Assembly: GCA_030626915.1 (NCBI GenBank)
Contig: DAOUTC010000084.1
Coordinates: 1-5,482 of the forward strand
DNA: 5,482 bases
Direction: 5' to 3'
DNA from: Dehalococcoidia bacterium
GTDB lineage: Bacteria; Chloroflexota; Dehalococcoidia; GIF9; AB-539-J10
Shown here piece by piece: positions 1 to 5,482 of the stretch. How positions within the stretch are numbered: the first letter of the stretch is position 1; every line of letters begins with the position of its first letter. The position numbers and the translations under genes were made by a program. The notes under the pieces were generated by a model. It was given only the letters and a program-made list of their open reading frames with translations. It ran no database searches and was not told the DNA's origin.

Positions 1-530
1 ATGACAGCATTTATGCCAAAAGATTCGTAAATGGGTTTTAGTGTTATTGCCAGGCCACAGGTGGTGCAGTTAGGGATGGGCGTAATGAGGCCCTTCCATC
101 CCCGCGATTTTCTCTGGACATCAAGCAGTTTAGCATGCTCGGAGTTGATGCCTGGAATTAGGATGGGCACATCGTCATCGTAGCGAAAGGCTGCAGCGGT
201 GCTTATAACTGGCTTGTCAATGGCAAATTTTGGTTCGAGTACCTTCGCCTGGTCGGACTCTATGGCAGAGAAGACGATGTCTATGGCGGAAACATCCATT
301 TCGATGGCATTCTGGACCGGCATTCCCATAATTTCCTCTACCGGAGGCTCCTGGCAGCACCACCTCAGAGCTCCTGATTGGGCATCAGTTATTGCCTCTT
401 TATAGCTGCGGCCTGCTGACCTCTCTGAGGCAGCAAGCGCTGCAATTTCAATCCAGGGATGGTTTTTCAGGGCAACGATAAATTGCTGACCTACGATGCC
501 CGTGGCTCCTACAATTGCGGCTTTCAACAT
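1..530 (-). CDS. asd: Aspartate-semialdehyde dehydrogenase, N-terminal part (runs off left edge)
   Basis: Aspartate-semialdehyde dehydrogenase makes L-aspartate-4-semialdehyde from L-aspartyl-4-phosphate with NADPH, the branch point to lysine/diaminopimelate, threonine and methionine, in the cytosol. The 176 visible codons begin MLKAAIVGATGIVGQQ, a Rossmann nucleotide-binding loop (GATGIVGQ, residues 8-15). A VFSAIESDQA segment follows at 86-95, then ISTAAAFRYDDDVPILIPGIN at about 109-129 and the active-site motif PNCTT (153-157) with C155 as presumed nucleophile. This layout fits the archaeal/fungal-like ASADH branch rather than the E. coli type. A malonyl-CoA reductase paralogue is possible, but the PNCTT motif favours ASADH. 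ATG at 530 is the start: AGGAG lies 8 bases upstream and the Rossmann strand begins at once. The gene continues past position 1, so about half the protein, including the remaining catalytic residues, is unseen. It lies 80 bp downstream of proB on the same strand and may share its transcript. Confidence 0.9.
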   Translation of the reverse strand, partial: MLKAAIVGATGIVGQQFIVALKNHPWIEIAALAASERSAGRSYKEAITDAQSGALRWCCQEPPVEEIMGMPVQNAIEMDVSAIDIVFSAIESDQAKVLEPKFAIDKPVISTAAAFRYDDDVPILIPGINSEHAKLLDVQRKSRGWKGLITPIPNCTTCGLAITLKPIYESFGINAV

Positions 531-538
531 GGGTTTCT

Positions 539-543
539 CTCCT
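539..543 (-). promoter_or_regulatory. Shine-Dalgarno site of asd
   Basis: AGGAG on the minus strand, within a longer purine run (GAGAGGAGAG), sits 8 bases before the ATG at 530. It fixes the asd start. It contrasts with proB and mfd, which show no recognisable Shine-Dalgarno. Confidence 0.75.
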
Positions 544-553
544 CTCTGACTTT

Positions 554-582
554 TTAATAACCACTGTTTCTGCTCGAGTCAC
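554..582 (-). promoter_or_regulatory. Weak candidate promoter for asd
   Basis: In the proB-asd gap the minus strand reads GTGACT (582-577), a 17-base spacer, then TATTAA (559-554). Each hexamer matches the sigma70-type consensus at four of six positions. Transcription would begin near 547 and give a short leader that keeps the AGGAG ribosome site. The match is modest and could be chance; read-through from proB is the alternative. No intrinsic terminator is visible between the genes. Confidence 0.3.
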
Positions 583-610
583 ATACCTGAATGCCAGTGG
601 CAGAGTAATT

Positions 611-1723
611 CTACAATATCACCATATTATTTCTATGCATGACTTCGTCGCCATATTCATGGCCCAGAAGACTTAAGATTTTATCAGAATGTGCTCCTTT
701 GATAACAGCCATGTCGGCAAAGCTATAGTTGCAGATACCACAGCCAATATGTTCTCCTTCCTTATTTGTGACATCCACAATATCGCCACGCTGGAAGTTG
801 CCATTCACCTCCACAACACCAGCGGGGAGCAAGCTTTTGTTTTGCTCCTTAAGAGCCAGGACAGCACCTTTATCCACCACTATCTTGCCCTTTGAAGCTA
901 GCCCACTGAGCATCCATCTTTTCCTGCTCTCTATCTTATTAACCTGGGCAGGGAAAAGCGTGCCTATCTCTTCACCATGGCTAATTCTCACCAGGATATC
1001 GGGTTCTCGTCCATCGGCAATGATTACATCCACCCCTGAAGAGGTAGCCAGTTTAGCTGCTTCGAGCTTGGTTATCATGCCTCCAATGCCTTGACGGTTA
1101 GCAGAGGTACTGGCCAGACGTTCAATTTTGGCGTCAATTCTATCTACACGGTGGATGAGTTGAGCCCTGGGATTGCGATGTGGGTCGGCAGTATATAAGC
1201 CTCCTGTATCTGTGAGCAATACTAGAAGGTCAGCATCAACCAGGTTGGCTACCATGGCTGAAAGGTTATCGTTATCCCCGAATTTAAGCTCTTCAATCTC
1301 ATCAAGGGCAACGACGTCATTCTCGTTGACGATGCAGATGACATCAATCTCGGTGAGGGCTAGCAAGGTATTGCGTGCGTTAAGATAGCCACTTCGGTCG
1401 GAAAGGTCTGCTTTGGTAAGCAATGCCTGTGCTGTGGTTATGTCATACTGACTGAAAAGCTGCTCATAAGTATGCATGAGGTGGCCTTGCCCCACTGAAG
1501 CCAGGACTTGTTTGAAAGGCGTACTCTTATGTTCTGGGATTCCCCTGAGCCTCTCTCTTCCAGCAGCAATAGCTCCAGAGGAAACTATTATTATCTCCTT
1601 ACCCTGGCGGTGAAGTTGGGCTACTTGCTGCACCAGGTTAGCCATAACCTGCAAATCAAGATGGTCTGTGCCCGAGGTAAGCAGGCTTGTGCCAAATTTG
1701 ACTACTATGCGGTGATAAGACAT
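611..1723 (-). CDS. proB: Glutamate 5-kinase with C-terminal PUA domain
   Basis: ProB phosphorylates L-glutamate with ATP to L-glutamyl-5-phosphate, the first and normally proline-inhibited step of proline synthesis; the cytosolic product goes to ProA. The 370-residue protein matches the usual bacterial length (about 367). The amino-acid kinase domain covers roughly 1-258: VVKFGTSLL (7-15) is the phosphate-binding loop, VSSGAIAAGRERL (47-59) the second glycine-rich segment, IVNENDVV (131-138) and FGDNDNLSA (148-156) the glutamate/nucleotide-binding region, LLTDTGGLYTADP (169-181) the next conserved block, and GIGGMITKLEAA (212-223) the lysine-bearing loop. A PUA domain follows from about 277 (KGKIVVDKGA) to the end. 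The start at 1723 is chosen because the first kinase strand begins at residue 5. There is no Shine-Dalgarno before it, and the promoter places transcription initiation almost on the ATG. It stops with TAG at 611-613. No proA is visible; the next gene downstream is asd. Confidence 0.96.
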   Translation of the reverse strand: MSYHRIVVKFGTSLLTSGTDHLDLQVMANLVQQVAQLHRQGKEIIIVSSGAIAAGRERLRGIPEHKSTPFKQVLASVGQGHLMHTYEQLFSQYDITTAQALLTKADLSDRSGYLNARNTLLALTEIDVICIVNENDVVALDEIEELKFGDNDNLSAMVANLVDADLLVLLTDTGGLYTADPHRNPRAQLIHRVDRIDAKIERLASTSANRQGIGGMITKLEAAKLATSSGVDVIIADGREPDILVRISHGEEIGTLFPAQVNKIESRKRWMLSGLASKGKIVVDKGAVLALKEQNKSLLPAGVVEVNGNFQRGDIVDVTNKEGEHIGCGICNYSFADMAVIKGAHSDKILSLLGHEYGDEVMHRNNMVIL

Positions 1724-1731
1724 TATGCGGA

Positions 1732-1758
1732 ATTATACCAGCCACTATAGAAGGTCAA
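1732..1758 (-). promoter_or_regulatory. proB promoter, extended -10, probably leaderless
   Basis: On the minus strand TTGACC (1758-1753) matches the -35 consensus at five of six positions. After a short 15-base spacer comes a perfect TATAAT (1737-1732) preceded by TGG, giving an extended -10 (TGGTATAAT). Counting seven bases on puts the transcription start near 1725, about two bases before the proB ATG at 1723, so the mRNA would be leaderless or nearly so. The 15-base spacer is tighter than usual, but an extended -10 tolerates this. The call rests on sequence only. Confidence 0.6.
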
Positions 1759-1783
1759 CAACTCCAGTAAACCTTGCTATACT
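1755..1783 (+). promoter_or_regulatory. mfd promoter, extended -10
   Basis: On the plus strand TCAACA (1755-1760, four of six matches to -35) is followed by a 17-base spacer and TATACT (1778-1783, five of six matches to -10). The -10 is preceded by TGC, again an extended -10 (TGCTATACT). Transcription would begin near 1790 and leave about eight untranslated bases before the ATG at 1798, too few for an ordinary Shine-Dalgarno, and none is seen. The -35 hexamer overlaps the proB -35 on the other strand. This promoter covers the upstream in-frame TTG at 1774, which argues against that codon as the start. Confidence 0.5.
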
Positions 1784-1797
1784 ACAGTTATGCGGTG

Positions 1798-4700
1798 ATG
1801 AATCTCTCTTACTTGTTTTGCCTGCTTAAAGAAACGCCTGCCTACAGGAAATTGGCGGAGCAACTAGCTACAGGCAGAGGCGAGCAGATGGTGGTGATAC
1901 TCGACGCCGCCAAGCCTTATCTCATATCTGCCCTTTATGAAGAGCTTAACTTGCCTGTGCTGGTAATGACTGCTCAACCCGAGGAGGCTAAGAAGCTTTA
2001 CGAGCAACTTCAAGCCTGGTGTATGCCTTCAGCTAATTTGCTGGAGTTCCCCGAGCTGGATTTCTCCCCTTATGAGTACTTTGCTTCCTATCCCAGCAAT
2101 ACAACAATGGAAAGATTACGGGTATTAGCTACCTTGGCTCTTTATGAGCCCTTCGTTCCCCCTGTCATTGCGAGCCGAAGCCCTGAACACAGTGAAGGGG
2201 CAGCGAAGCAATCTCATTATGGTCAGGGTAGACTCGGCGAAGAATCTGGAGACCCTATGGCGGGGATAAACCCCGCCACTACGTTCGGGGCGGCAGTTAG
2301 ACGTCCTCCCTTGATAGTAGCTTCAACCCTGGCAGTAGTAAGCAAAACTATCCCTGGGGAGGATTTTGCTCATGCCTGCCATGTTTTACGGCAAGGCATG
2401 AGCGTTGACCCTGTCGGACTGCTGCGTAGATGGCAAAGCCTGGGCTATGAAATGGAGGATGTAGTTGAAATACCAGGGACGATGAGCAGACGGGGGGGCA
2501 TCATTGATATTTTCCCAGTTTGTAATCAATTACCAGCCCGAATAGAGTTTCTAGGCAACCAAATAGAGAGCATGCGCTTGTTCAACCCTGAGAACCAATG
2601 CTCCACCAAGCCAATATCTTCGCTAACTATCACTCCGGCCAAGGAAGTCCTTATATCCCAGGCAAGACAGATAACCAGTGCCCTGGATTTAGATAGTTGT
2701 GCTGCTGAGGTAAAACAGCGCTTTGCAGAAGATATAACCAGACTACAACAGGGGCAATGGTTCGCAGGCGCTGAATTTTATTTCCCCTTGTTCAATGCCG
2801 GGAGCATCCTTGATTACCTACACCGCAACGCTCTCATTATCCTCACCTCGCCTGAAGAAATCAAAACTGTCATTGGAAGACTGAACAAGGAAGCTCAAGA
2901 ACTAAAAGAGGTAAAGTTAGAAAACGGTGAGCTGCCCCGAGGCTTTCCCTGTCCCTATTTTACCTGGGAGGAATCAGGGTCAAAAATAAAGGCCAGGCAG
3001 TGCCTGCTTCTGGAATCCTTGGGGGGCACTTTAGCCCGAAAATTCGACCAATTTTCGGGGGCTCCTGCCAGTGAGAATCATAGACAGACTTTGCCTTTCA
3101 GCTCGCCTCCAAACTACGGGGGTAACCTGGGAAGGTTCCTCAAAGCAGCCAGGCAAATGGTGCAGCAAAAACAGCGGGTGATTGTAGTTAGCCACCAGGC
3201 CAATCGTTTAGCTGAGCTTCTTCAGGAAGAAGATATCCATAGTTCTCCCACTTCAAAAATAGAGCAAGTGCCACCTTGCGGCTCAATCACCCTGCTGCAA
3301 GGTTCGTTGGCTGAAGGCTGGGTAATGAATCATAAGCTAAATCTGATTACCGATGCTGAGCTTTTTGGCTTTGTGAAACAGAGGCGTCCAGGTAGGAAAG
3401 TGCCTGTACGACGGCAGTGGCTTCTGCCTCAACTAAGTCTCGGTGACTACGTGGTCCATGTCGACCATGGCATCGGTAGATTTAATGGTTTAAGCAAAAT
3501 GGCTATCGAGGGAACTGAGCGGGAATATCTTGTTTTAGAATATGCTGCTGGAGACAAGCTCTATGTGCCTACTGACCAAATAGGACGCATCAGTCGCTAT
3601 ATCGGGAGTAGCGACCAAGCGCCAATCTTGAACCGATTGGGAACTCAAGAATGGCAAAGAACAAAGAAAAGAGTAGAGCAATCGGTAGCTGATATTGCTC
3701 AAGAGCTGCTTAACCTCTATGCCACCAGAGAGGTAACTCCAGGTTTCGTTTTCTCCCCTGACACGTTATGGCAGCAAGAACTAGAGGCTTCATTCCCTTA
3801 TATAGAAACGCCAGACCAGGCTGAGGCGGTGCTTGCTGTTAAAGAGGATATGGAGAAACCCAGACCAATGGACCGGCTCATCTGCGGGGATGTGGGCTAT
3901 GGTAAAACTGAAGTAGCTCTACGAGCCGCCTTTAAGGCAGTGATGGATGGTAAACAAGTGGCTATATTAGTCCCTACTACTGTGCTGGCCCAGCAACATT
4001 TCATTACCTTTAGCCAGAGATTGCAAGCCTTTCCCATAAAAGTAGAAATGCTAAGTCGCTTTTGTTCTCCAGAAGAGGAAAGGAAAGTGCTTGAGGGCTT
4101 AGCTAATGGCACGGTGGATATATGTATTGGCACTCACCGCTTGCTGCAGAAAGACATCGTGTTTAAAGACCCGGGATTGGTGATAATTGATGAGGAACAG
4201 AGATTCGGCGTGGTACAAAAGGAGAAACTTAAGCAGATGAGAAGAGAGGTAGAGGTTCTCACCCTCAGTGCCACCCCCATTCCACGCACCCTGCATATGT
4301 CTCTAACTGGAATCAGAGATATGAGCATCATAGAAACGCCTCCTGAGGAACGTTTATCTATTAAGACCTACGTTGGTGCTTATGATAATACTTTAGTTCG
4401 ACAGGCGATATTACGCGAGCTGGAGAGAAATGGCCAGGTTTTCTTCGTTCACAATAGAGTTCAGAGCATTGCCTTAGTGGCTAGCAAATTACAAGCTTTA
4501 GTGCCTGAAGCAAAGATAGCTGTAGCTCATGGACAAATGCCTGAAGAGAAACTGGAGGAGGTAATGGCAGATTTTGTGGCCGGCCGCTACGATGTTTTAG
4601 TCACCACTACCATCATTCAGCTAGGCCTGGATATGCCTAATGTCAATACATTGATTGTGGACCAGGCTGACAAATTTGGCTTAACTCAGCTTTATCAATT

Positions 4701-5418
4701 GAGAGGCCGGGTAGGACGTGGCACTAACCAGGCCTATGCCTATTTCCTGTTTGATAAAGGAAAGCGGCTAACTCCTCAAGCTTATAAAAGACTCAGAACT
4801 ATCTTCGAGGCTACAGAGCTGGGCGCTGGATTTGGTATAGCTATGAGAGACCTGGAGATTCGAGGGGCGGGAAACCTTTTAGGTGTGGAGCAGAGTGGTC
4901 ATATAGCTGACATAGGTTTTGACCTTTATTGTCAAATGCTGGCCGAAGCAGTAGAGGAGTTAAAGGCAAGCCAAGCCGGTGAGGTTAGGAAGAAGGAGGC
5001 GAAGCAATCTCCCAGTATAGCACTGCCGCTGGCTGCTTATATACCTGAGGATTACATATCTAACTTGAACACTCGCTTAAGTCTTTACCGCCGGCTGGCA
5101 ACCATAGAGCGTATAGAAGAAATAGAAGATATAGCTCAAGAGCTCAGGGATAGATTTGGTGCCTTACCACAGTCAGTGAGGAACCTGCTTTACATAATAG
5201 AAATAAAAATACTGGCAGCTAGAGCAGGGGCGGAATCTATTTATACCCAAGGGAAACAGGTGGTATTAAACCCGGTTCGTGGGAGGATGGTGGTCAACGT
5301 ATCTTGCCTGCAAAAATATAAAGATGCGGTCAGGGTTGGCGCCAGGCAAATTAGATTGGATACTAAACGTCTGGGGAATAAATGGCAGGAAGTGCTGGAG
5401 GAGCTATTCCGGGAATAG
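1798..5418 (+). CDS. mfd: Transcription-repair coupling factor Mfd
   Basis: Mfd is a cytosolic DNA translocase that binds RNA polymerase stalled at a lesion, pushes it off with ATP, and recruits UvrA for excision repair. From the ATG at 1798 it has 1206 residues. The UvrB-like D1a/D2/D1b part spans about 1-332, with SPYEYF at 90-95 and RRGGIIDIFP at 231-240. The RNA-polymerase-interacting domain spans about 549-640 (GDYVVHVDHGIGRF, 549-562). Translocase motifs are GDVGYGKT (697-704, Walker A), DEEQ (798-801, Walker B), SATPIPRT (824-831), IIQLGLDMP (939-947, motif V) and QLRGRVGRG (967-975, motif VI). A TRG-like segment LGAGFGIAMRDLEIRGAG lies near 1008-1025. The C-terminal D7 domain covers about 1077-1206. 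An in-frame TTG at 1774 would add eight residues (LYYSYAV after Met) but lies in the promoter. The protein is about 50 residues longer than E. coli Mfd (1148), largely explained by repeat-derived residues about 119-170. Motif V has Gln-Leu where Glu-Thr/Ser is usual. The frame is intact to TAG at 5416-5418. Confidence 0.96.
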   Translation: MNLSYLFCLLKETPAYRKLAEQLATGRGEQMVVILDAAKPYLISALYEELNLPVLVMTAQPEEAKKLYEQLQAWCMPSANLLEFPELDFSPYEYFASYPSNTTMERLRVLATLALYEPFVPPVIASRSPEHSEGAAKQSHYGQGRLGEESGDPMAGINPATTFGAAVRRPPLIVASTLAVVSKTIPGEDFAHACHVLRQGMSVDPVGLLRRWQSLGYEMEDVVEIPGTMSRRGGIIDIFPVCNQLPARIEFLGNQIESMRLFNPENQCSTKPISSLTITPAKEVLISQARQITSALDLDSCAAEVKQRFAEDITRLQQGQWFAGAEFYFPLFNAGSILDYLHRNALIILTSPEEIKTVIGRLNKEAQELKEVKLENGELPRGFPCPYFTWEESGSKIKARQCLLLESLGGTLARKFDQFSGAPASENHRQTLPFSSPPNYGGNLGRFLKAARQMVQQKQRVIVVSHQANRLAELLQEEDIHSSPTSKIEQVPPCGSITLLQGSLAEGWVMNHKLNLITDAELFGFVKQRRPGRKVPVRRQWLLPQLSLGDYVVHVDHGIGRFNGLSKMAIEGTEREYLVLEYAAGDKLYVPTDQIGRISRYIGSSDQAPILNRLGTQEWQRTKKRVEQSVADIAQELLNLYATREVTPGFVFSPDTLWQQELEASFPYIETPDQAEAVLAVKEDMEKPRPMDRLICGDVGYGKTEVALRAAFKAVMDGKQVAILVPTTVLAQQHFITFSQRLQAFPIKVEMLSRFCSPEEERKVLEGLANGTVDICIGTHRLLQKDIVFKDPGLVIIDEEQRFGVVQKEKLKQMRREVEVLTLSATPIPRTLHMSLTGIRDMSIIETPPEERLSIKTYVGAYDNTLVRQAILRELERNGQVFFVHNRVQSIALVASKLQALVPEAKIAVAHGQMPEEKLEEVMADFVAGRYDVLVTTTIIQLGLDMPNVNTLIVDQADKFGLTQLYQLRGRVGRGTNQAYAYFLFDKGKRLTPQAYKRLRTIFEATELGAGFGIAMRDLEIRGAGNLLGVEQSGHIADIGFDLYCQMLAEAVEELKASQAGEVRKKEAKQSPSIALPLAAYIPEDYISNLNTRLSLYRRLATIERIEEIEDIAQELRDRFGALPQSVRNLLYIIEIKILAARAGAESIYTQGKQVVLNPVRGRMVVNVSCLQKYKDAVRVGARQIRLDTKRLGNKWQEVLEELFRE
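2160..2303 (+). repeat. Mosaic of intergenic-type repeats captured in frame inside mfd
   Basis: About 48 codons here have no counterpart in Mfd as I remember it. E. coli has only about five residues between its LYQLP and VLIVPVNTL, the sites equivalent to ALYEP and PLIVASTLA. The DNA contains, in order, TGTCATTGCGAGC (2163-2175), a GCCCTGA...GAAGGGGC core (2180-2201), GCGAAGCAATCTC (2203-2215), a degenerate GGCGAAGAATCT (2236-2247), and a GC hairpin (2259-2277). The outer ATTGC/GCAAT ends are inverted. These resemble dispersed repeats common between genes in many bacteria; that resemblance is from memory. The translation includes VIASRSPEHSEGAAKQS (residues 123-139 from the ATG). The boundaries are approximate. 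Confidence 0.75.
2259..2277 (+). repeat. Perfect GC-rich hairpin in the mfd insertion
   Basis: GGCGGGG (2259-2265), loop ATAAA, CCCCGCC (2271-2277) form a perfect 7-bp stem of G-C pairs. A competing partner for the right arm lies at 2289-2293 (GGCGG against CCGCC at 2273-2277). No T-tract follows, so it is not a canonical terminator. It resembles a dispersed palindromic repeat and belongs to the larger insertion. Confidence 0.7.
3035..3059 (+). repeat. Perfect 10-bp inverted repeat inside mfd
   Basis: CCCGAAAATT (3035-3044), loop CGACC, AATTTTCGGG (3050-3059) form a perfect 10-bp stem. It falls in the poorly conserved linker before the RNA-polymerase-interacting domain (residues about 413-421 from the ATG, around ARKFDQFSG). 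No T-tract follows. It may be a second small palindromic element tolerated by the linker, or a chance structure. Confidence 0.6.
4999..5011 (+). repeat. Fragment of the GCGAAGCAATCTC repeat near the mfd 3' end
   Basis: These 13 bases are identical to the 3' end of the repeat at 2203-2215 and are read in the same frame, giving AKQS (residues 1068-1071 from the ATG). They lie in the variable spacer between the translocase module and the D7 domain. No 5' half of the repeat is visible beside it, so this is a remnant or a coincidence. Confidence 0.4.
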
Positions 5419-5462
5419 TGTACTAGTCTATGTGATTAGTGACGTGTATTGTCTTCTCTCTT
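5419..5462. other. Intergenic sequence after mfd, weak hairpin only
   Basis: The stretch holds a weak stem, ACTAGTC (5422-5428), loop TATGT, GATTAGT (5434-5440), seven pairs with one G-T. It is AT-rich and not followed by a proper T-run; only TCTTCTCTCTTT occurs further on. I do not call a terminator with any confidence, and no gene start is visible before the window ends. Confidence 0.4.
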
Positions 5463-5482
5463 TGTCATTGCGAGCGAAGCGC
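5463..5482 (+). repeat. Truncated copy of the TCATTGCGAGC dispersed repeat
   Basis: TGTCATTGCGAGC (5463-5475) is identical over 13 bases to 2163-2175 inside mfd and is followed by GAAGCGC, a near match to CGAAGCC in the first copy. The element runs off the right edge, so its expected GCAATCTC end cannot be seen. It lies 44 bp after the mfd stop, the sort of intergenic site where such repeats usually sit. Confidence 0.7.

Noticed and set aside
199..405. Plus-strand open frame of 68 codons
   Set aside because: It is antisense to asd, whose translation is clearly a conserved enzyme. It has no ribosome site and a low-complexity Ser/Met-rich product.
561..600. CCACTG/CAGTGG inverted repeat between proB and asd
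   Set aside because: The arms are only 6 bp with a 28-base loop and no T-run follows on the minus strand; it is likely chance rather than a terminator or riboswitch.
689..1750. Several plus-strand open frames (starting at 689, 729, 1173 and 1508)
   Set aside because: All are antisense to proB, and none resembles a known family or has a start signal. The one ending at 1750 also runs through the divergent promoter region.
2160..2303. mfd as a pseudogene broken by an insertion
   Set aside because: The frame stays open through the insertion and all downstream helicase motifs and the C-terminal domain are intact, so the gene is probably functional.
3897..4331. Minus-strand open frames opposite the mfd translocase domain
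   Set aside because: They lie antisense to the most conserved part of Mfd, and their composition is that of a shadow frame.
5422..5440. Intrinsic terminator after mfd
   Set aside because: The stem is AT-rich with a G-T pair and is not followed by a T-run, so it is too weak to call.
2160..5482. CRISPR array
   Set aside because: The repeated 13-mers are few, irregularly spaced by hundreds to thousands of bases and partly within coding sequence; there are no regular spacers or cas genes.

Overview
The window (about 48-50% G+C by eye) looks like ordinary bacterial chromosome. It carries three housekeeping genes, two on the minus strand and one divergent on the plus strand. The translated proteins, the repeat types and the lean spacing suggest a Chloroflexota bacterium, perhaps a Dehalococcoidia relative. 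That placement is an impression from memory, not the result of a search.

Layout: positions 1-530 (minus) hold the N-terminal 176 codons of an aspartate-semialdehyde dehydrogenase (asd); its C-terminus lies beyond the left edge. After an 80-bp gap with a good Shine-Dalgarno and a weak candidate promoter comes proB (611-1723, minus), a complete glutamate 5-kinase with a PUA domain. A 74-bp divergent intergenic region (1724-1797) holds two extended -10 promoters placed back to back with overlapping -35 hexamers. It then opens into mfd (1798-5418, plus), the complete transcription-repair coupling factor. The last 64 bp are intergenic and run into a truncated copy of a dispersed repeat.

The genes do not form one pathway. 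ProB makes glutamyl-5-phosphate for proline synthesis. Asd reduces aspartyl-4-phosphate for the lysine/threonine/methionine branch and may be co-transcribed with proB. Mfd couples stalled RNA polymerase to nucleotide excision repair.

The most interesting signal is a run of about 140 bp inside mfd (about 2160-2303). It reads as a mosaic of intergenic-type repeats (a TCATTGCGAGC...GCGAAGCAATCTC element, a GCCCTGA...GAAGGGGC core and a GGCGGGG/CCCCGCC hairpin) captured in frame as about 48 extra residues at the D1a/D2 boundary. Pieces of the same repeat recur near the mfd 3' end and just after the gene. Other points are a probable leaderless start for proB and near-leaderless start for mfd, a 10-bp perfect hairpin inside mfd, and an unusual Gln-Leu pair in Mfd helicase motif V. 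I found no new multi-gene system, CRISPR array, transposase, tRNA or rRNA.
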